Assembly (NCBI RefSeq): GCF_900177375.1
Contig: NZ_FWZU01000005.1
Span: 411,088 to 475,087 of the forward strand
Reading direction: 5' to 3'
Source: Desulfovibrio gilichinskyi
Lineage (GTDB): Bacteria > Desulfobacterota > Desulfovibrionia > Desulfovibrionales > Desulfovibrionaceae
DNA length: 64,000 nt
A program made the translations under genes and the position numbers. The notes under the pieces were generated by a model. The model saw only the letters and a program-made list of their open reading frames with translations. It was not told where the DNA came from and made no database searches. Shown one piece after another: positions 61,610 to 64,000 of this stretch; positions within the stretch are counted from its first letter, which is position 1, and every line of letters starts with the position of its first letter.

Positions 61610-62842
61610 ATGACATCCCTACTATATATATATGAACGTGGTCCTTTGCTTTTGCTTTTTGCTACCGGATACATTTTGTATAGGGTTATCGCCGCCGTCC
61701 GGCTGCCAGAATATTTCTCGGAAAAGGCGGTAAGCCTGAGCCGCGGAAGAGCTGACTATCTTCTATTGTCGCTGATATTCGTTTCAGCGGGAATGTCTAT
61801 GTTCATCCCCAATGCCGTAACCGTGCTTGCAATGATTCCTGTCATCCGCAAACTCGACGCGGAACTTGAATCAATGACAACGCCTTTGACGCTATCTATT
61901 ATATATGGAGCAAATATCGGCGGCATGGGTTCGCTTATCGGAAGTCCTGCAAACATGCTGCTTATTGGAGCCTTGGACTTTTTTAAAGTTGCCGGCAGGG
62001 ATAAGATTACCTTCTTTAACTGGTTTATATGGGCCGTACCACTGGTTCTGTTGTTCCTGATGCTTGCATGGTTCACAGTACGGCTTGCTCTTCCAAAGGG
62101 CGGACGAACAATCCCTACAAAATTTCAGGGCAGGGCAAAATCTATTTCAATAAGACAGAAACGAGGTCTTAAAATCTTCGGCTTCTTTTTAGGATTCTGG
62201 TTACTGACTTCAGTTCTTAGGGAGTTTATTCCTGTATATGCTGAGTTCGAGTTCATAGCTGCCCTTATCTTTACAGCAATTTTTCTCAAAGTGATCTTTG
62301 GAAGAGTCCGTACAGGGTTAGCAGGTGCGGAGAGTAAAGGGTCGTTGATGGAATGGAGCAGCCTACTTGATGGAGTTCCTAAGCAGGGTATATTGTTTTT
62401 GGTGATTTTAGGAGCAGTCGTCGGACTCGTAAAGATTCTGGATATTGATATGTATGTTGCAGAGTGGTTCAAATCTCTTTTGAGCATGCTTGCTGTAAAC
62501 GGGCAGAGCGGGTATTTGCTGTATCTGGTAACAGGTATGGTCGTAATCATGCTCACCGAAGTGATGAGCAATACGATTGTTTCAACTGCGTTCTTTGCAG
62601 TGGTCGCGCAAACAGCTGATTCCTTCGGCGCTAACACTATGGGGCTTATGATACTGGTTTCGATAGCTTCAACCTGTGCATTCATGACTCCCATAGCCAC
62701 ACCTTGCAATAGTCTGGCCTACGGGGAGATGCGAAAGGTGTCATTGCGAACTATGTTGGTGCTTGGACTTGTGTTGAATATATTCGGAATCTTGTTGCTG
62801 TCGGCGTGGGTGTGGAAGGTTATTCCTTATGTATATGGGTAG
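61610..62842 (+). CDS. DASS/SLC13-type anion transporter
   Basis: A 410-aa permease with about ten helices. The two inverted-repeat ion-binding motifs are FIPNAVTVLA and VMSNTIVSTAFF, with the paired loops MGSLIGSPANMLL and PIATPCNSLAYG. These match the divalent anion:sodium symporters (dicarboxylate or sulfate), though many members carry other substrates. At 410 aa it is shorter than typical (about 460-500), mainly at the N-terminus. The ribosome site is weak (AGG 12 bases upstream). It is 36 bases before the ferredoxin-like gene. Confidence 0.85.
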   Translation: MTSLLYIYERGPLLLLFATGYILYRVIAAVRLPEYFSEKAVSLSRGRADYLLLSLIFVSAGMSMFIPNAVTVLAMIPVIRKLDAELESMTTPLTLSIIYGANIGGMGSLIGSPANMLLIGALDFFKVAGRDKITFFNWFIWAVPLVLLFLMLAWFTVRLALPKGGRTIPTKFQGRAKSISIRQKRGLKIFGFFLGFWLLTSVLREFIPVYAEFEFIAALIFTAIFLKVIFGRVRTGLAGAESKGSLMEWSSLLDGVPKQGILFLVILGAVVGLVKILDIDMYVAEWFKSLLSMLAVNGQSGYLLYLVTGMVVIMLTEVMSNTIVSTAFFAVVAQTADSFGANTMGLMILVSIASTCAFMTPIATPCNSLAYGEMRKVSLRTMLVLGLVLNIFGILLLSAWVWKVIPYVYG

Positions 62843-62878
62843 GAAGCGTATAGTAATTTAAACGATAGAGAGATTAAA

Positions 62879-63580
62879 ATGGAATATACTGAGAAGTTGA
62901 AAGAGTATTTAAAGAAAGAAGGCGCTGACCTTGTCGGCGTTACAGATGTTCACTCACTATCCGAGTTGAAAACTATCCCTGACAACCTGCTTTCACCATT
63001 CACTCACGCAGTATCCATTGCCATGCGCATTCCGAGAGCTGTGTTTGATTTTATTATTGATCAACCGACACCTCTTTATAGTTCCATGTATCAGAATGTG
63101 AACAGATTACTGGATGAAGTCGCTTATAAGGGGGCGAAGAAGCTTCAGTCGGATGGATATCTTAGCTTGCCTATCCCGGCATCTCAGATAATTGATCATG
63201 AAGAATGGCATGGAGCGATCAGCCATAAAGCTGTTGCACGAATAGCAGGGCTTGGGTGGCAAGGTAAAAACCTGCTCTTGATAACGCCTGAATACGGTTC
63301 GAAGGTAAGGCTGGTTACAATCTTGACGAATGCACCGTTGTCTGTTGACTCTCCTATCGCTAATCGTTGCGGCAAGTGCAGGAAGTGTACAGAAGCGTGT
63401 CCTGCGGGAGCCATCAAAGACCGTTCAACAAAAGATTATTACAAGAGCCGTGATGAAGCATTGGATTTCAGCAAGTGTGTTTTGAAGCTGACTGGAGAGT
63501 TTCAGCATTTGCCAAACGTAAGTGGGTTAATTTGCGGGGTCTGTATTAAGGTTTGCCCATGGGGTAGCAAGTTGCGGTAG
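62879..63580 (+). CDS. Epoxyqueuosine reductase-like 4Fe-4S protein
   Basis: A 233-aa protein with a C-terminal two-cluster ferredoxin domain. Cluster motifs are CGKCRKCTEACPAG and the later CGVCIKVCPWG with an additional Cys in DFSKCVLKL. The N-terminal half (about 1-145) resembles a reduced QueG catalytic region (GWQGKNLLLITPEYGSKVRL). It lacks the length of true QueG (about 350-380 aa) and the HEAT C-terminus. It is therefore a QueG relative of uncertain substrate. Confidence 0.82.
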   Translation: MEYTEKLKEYLKKEGADLVGVTDVHSLSELKTIPDNLLSPFTHAVSIAMRIPRAVFDFIIDQPTPLYSSMYQNVNRLLDEVAYKGAKKLQSDGYLSLPIPASQIIDHEEWHGAISHKAVARIAGLGWQGKNLLLITPEYGSKVRLVTILTNAPLSVDSPIANRCGKCRKCTEACPAGAIKDRSTKDYYKSRDEALDFSKCVLKLTGEFQHLPNVSGLICGVCIKVCPWGSKLR

Positions 63581-63652
63581 GGGCTACGTTTATGGCTTAC
63601 AGTGTTAACCGGCTGTATCTTCATGGGATATCCACAATAATTCAAAAACCTG

Positions 63653-64000
63653 TTGACTGTTTGGAGTGATTTACATAGAACCTCTTTCTCGGGTCGGCAA
63701 CGGCTGAACGCCACAGCACTTCCCGGGATTTTTTTTGACTGACCGGTCACAAAACGGTTGACATTGAGACGGTGATTATATAGTTTCCGACTCCGCGCTT
63801 CCGAAAGGGGCGTAACCGAGTTAAGTCTCGGAGATCATTGAAAAAAAAAGTTAAATTAGTTGTTGACTGAACGAGCTTACTTGAGTAGGTTTCGCCAGCT
63901 TCCTTTAAGGCTGAAAGCAGCACGAACACGAGTTGTTCGCAGGAAGAATGACAGTAAAAACTTTTAAAAAGTGATTGACAGCGAAAGCGGTTTGATTTAG
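63653..64000 (+). promoter_or_regulatory. Four tandem promoter-like elements, probably of an rRNA operon
   Basis: Each element is TTGAC(A/T), exactly 17 bases, then TAG. The -35 boxes start at 63653, 63758, 63863 and 63975. The -10 boxes are TAGAAC (63676), TAGTTT (63781), TAGGTT (63886) and TAG at 63998, cut by the window edge. Spacing is 105, 105 and 112 bases. A-rich tracts lie before each -35, like UP elements. This layout is typical of stable-RNA operons, so a 16S gene probably begins past base 64000. Confidence 0.65.
63740..63749. promoter_or_regulatory. 10-bp palindrome near the second promoter
   Basis: TGACCGGTCA is a perfect palindrome 8 bases upstream of the -35 at 63758. It may be a regulator site; chance is also possible at this length. 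Confidence 0.3.

Overview
The window reads as the chromosome of a moderately AT-rich marine member of the Desulfovibrionales (Maridesulfovibrio or Desulfovibrio-like). This is inference from gene content: a Ros/MucR-type regulator outside the alphaproteobacteria, many PAS, Cache and CHASE4 histidine kinases, a GGDEF-hemerythrin protein, a fused ispDF, an RsbW/STAS module beside motAB, and a probable selenocysteine gene. No 16S sequence lies inside the window. Almost all of it is ordinary, densely packed housekeeping and envelope genes. I see no prophage, insertion sequence or CRISPR array.

Layout. 1-5.9 kb: a sensor kinase truncated by the window edge, an orphan MotB-like protein, a MucR-family regulator and glycogen phosphorylase. 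6-8.6 kb: an AMIN-like protein, then pstB-phoU behind a clear array of 11-bp Pho-box half-sites. 8.6-15.9 kb: a PAS-GGDEF-hemerythrin protein, a structured untranslated leader, rpsA-sppA, then an RNase Z-like hydrolase, a receiver-TPR protein whose phospho-acceptor Asp is Glu, and two tiny membrane/coiled-coil proteins. 15.9-23.5 kb: a large FecR-RTX exported protein, a Cache-PAS-PAS kinase, htpX and an HtrA protease. 23.5-28.7 kb: a minus-strand run (solute-binding protein, pncC, porin, thpR), then serS. 28.7-32.7 kb: an ABC transporter of the iron/2-aminoethylphosphonate type preceded by a second Pho-box array, so phosphorus-linked uptake is likely. 32.7-38 kb: a sigma-54 activator with a dead receiver, divergent from an amino-acid ABC transporter with a fused tandem permease. 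38-43.3 kb: surface-polysaccharide genes (deacetylase-glycosyltransferase fusion, GT2 enzyme, heptose adenylyltransferase). 43.4-49.6 kb: a CAU tRNA, a Nif3-like protein, a zinc-ribbon coiled-coil protein, the RNase P RNA, ispDF and cysS. 49.7-51.7 kb: a CHASE4 kinase and a 52-residue membrane protein that appears to contain selenocysteine at an in-frame TGA. 51.7-56.9 kb, minus strand: RsbW-like kinase, STAS protein, FapA-like protein, motA, motB and a CgeB-like glycosyltransferase in one tight array. 57-63.6 kb: dtd, queD and dnaE, then a DASS transporter and a ferredoxin-like protein. The last 350 bases hold four regularly spaced promoter-like elements of the kind that precede a ribosomal RNA operon.

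The most unusual signals are the candidate small selenoprotein at 51530-51688, the Pho-box array linking the 28.8-kb transporter to phosphorus starvation, the partner-switch/FapA/motor/glycosyltransferase operon, the orphan second MotB, the structured leader before rpsA, and the four-promoter array at the right end.
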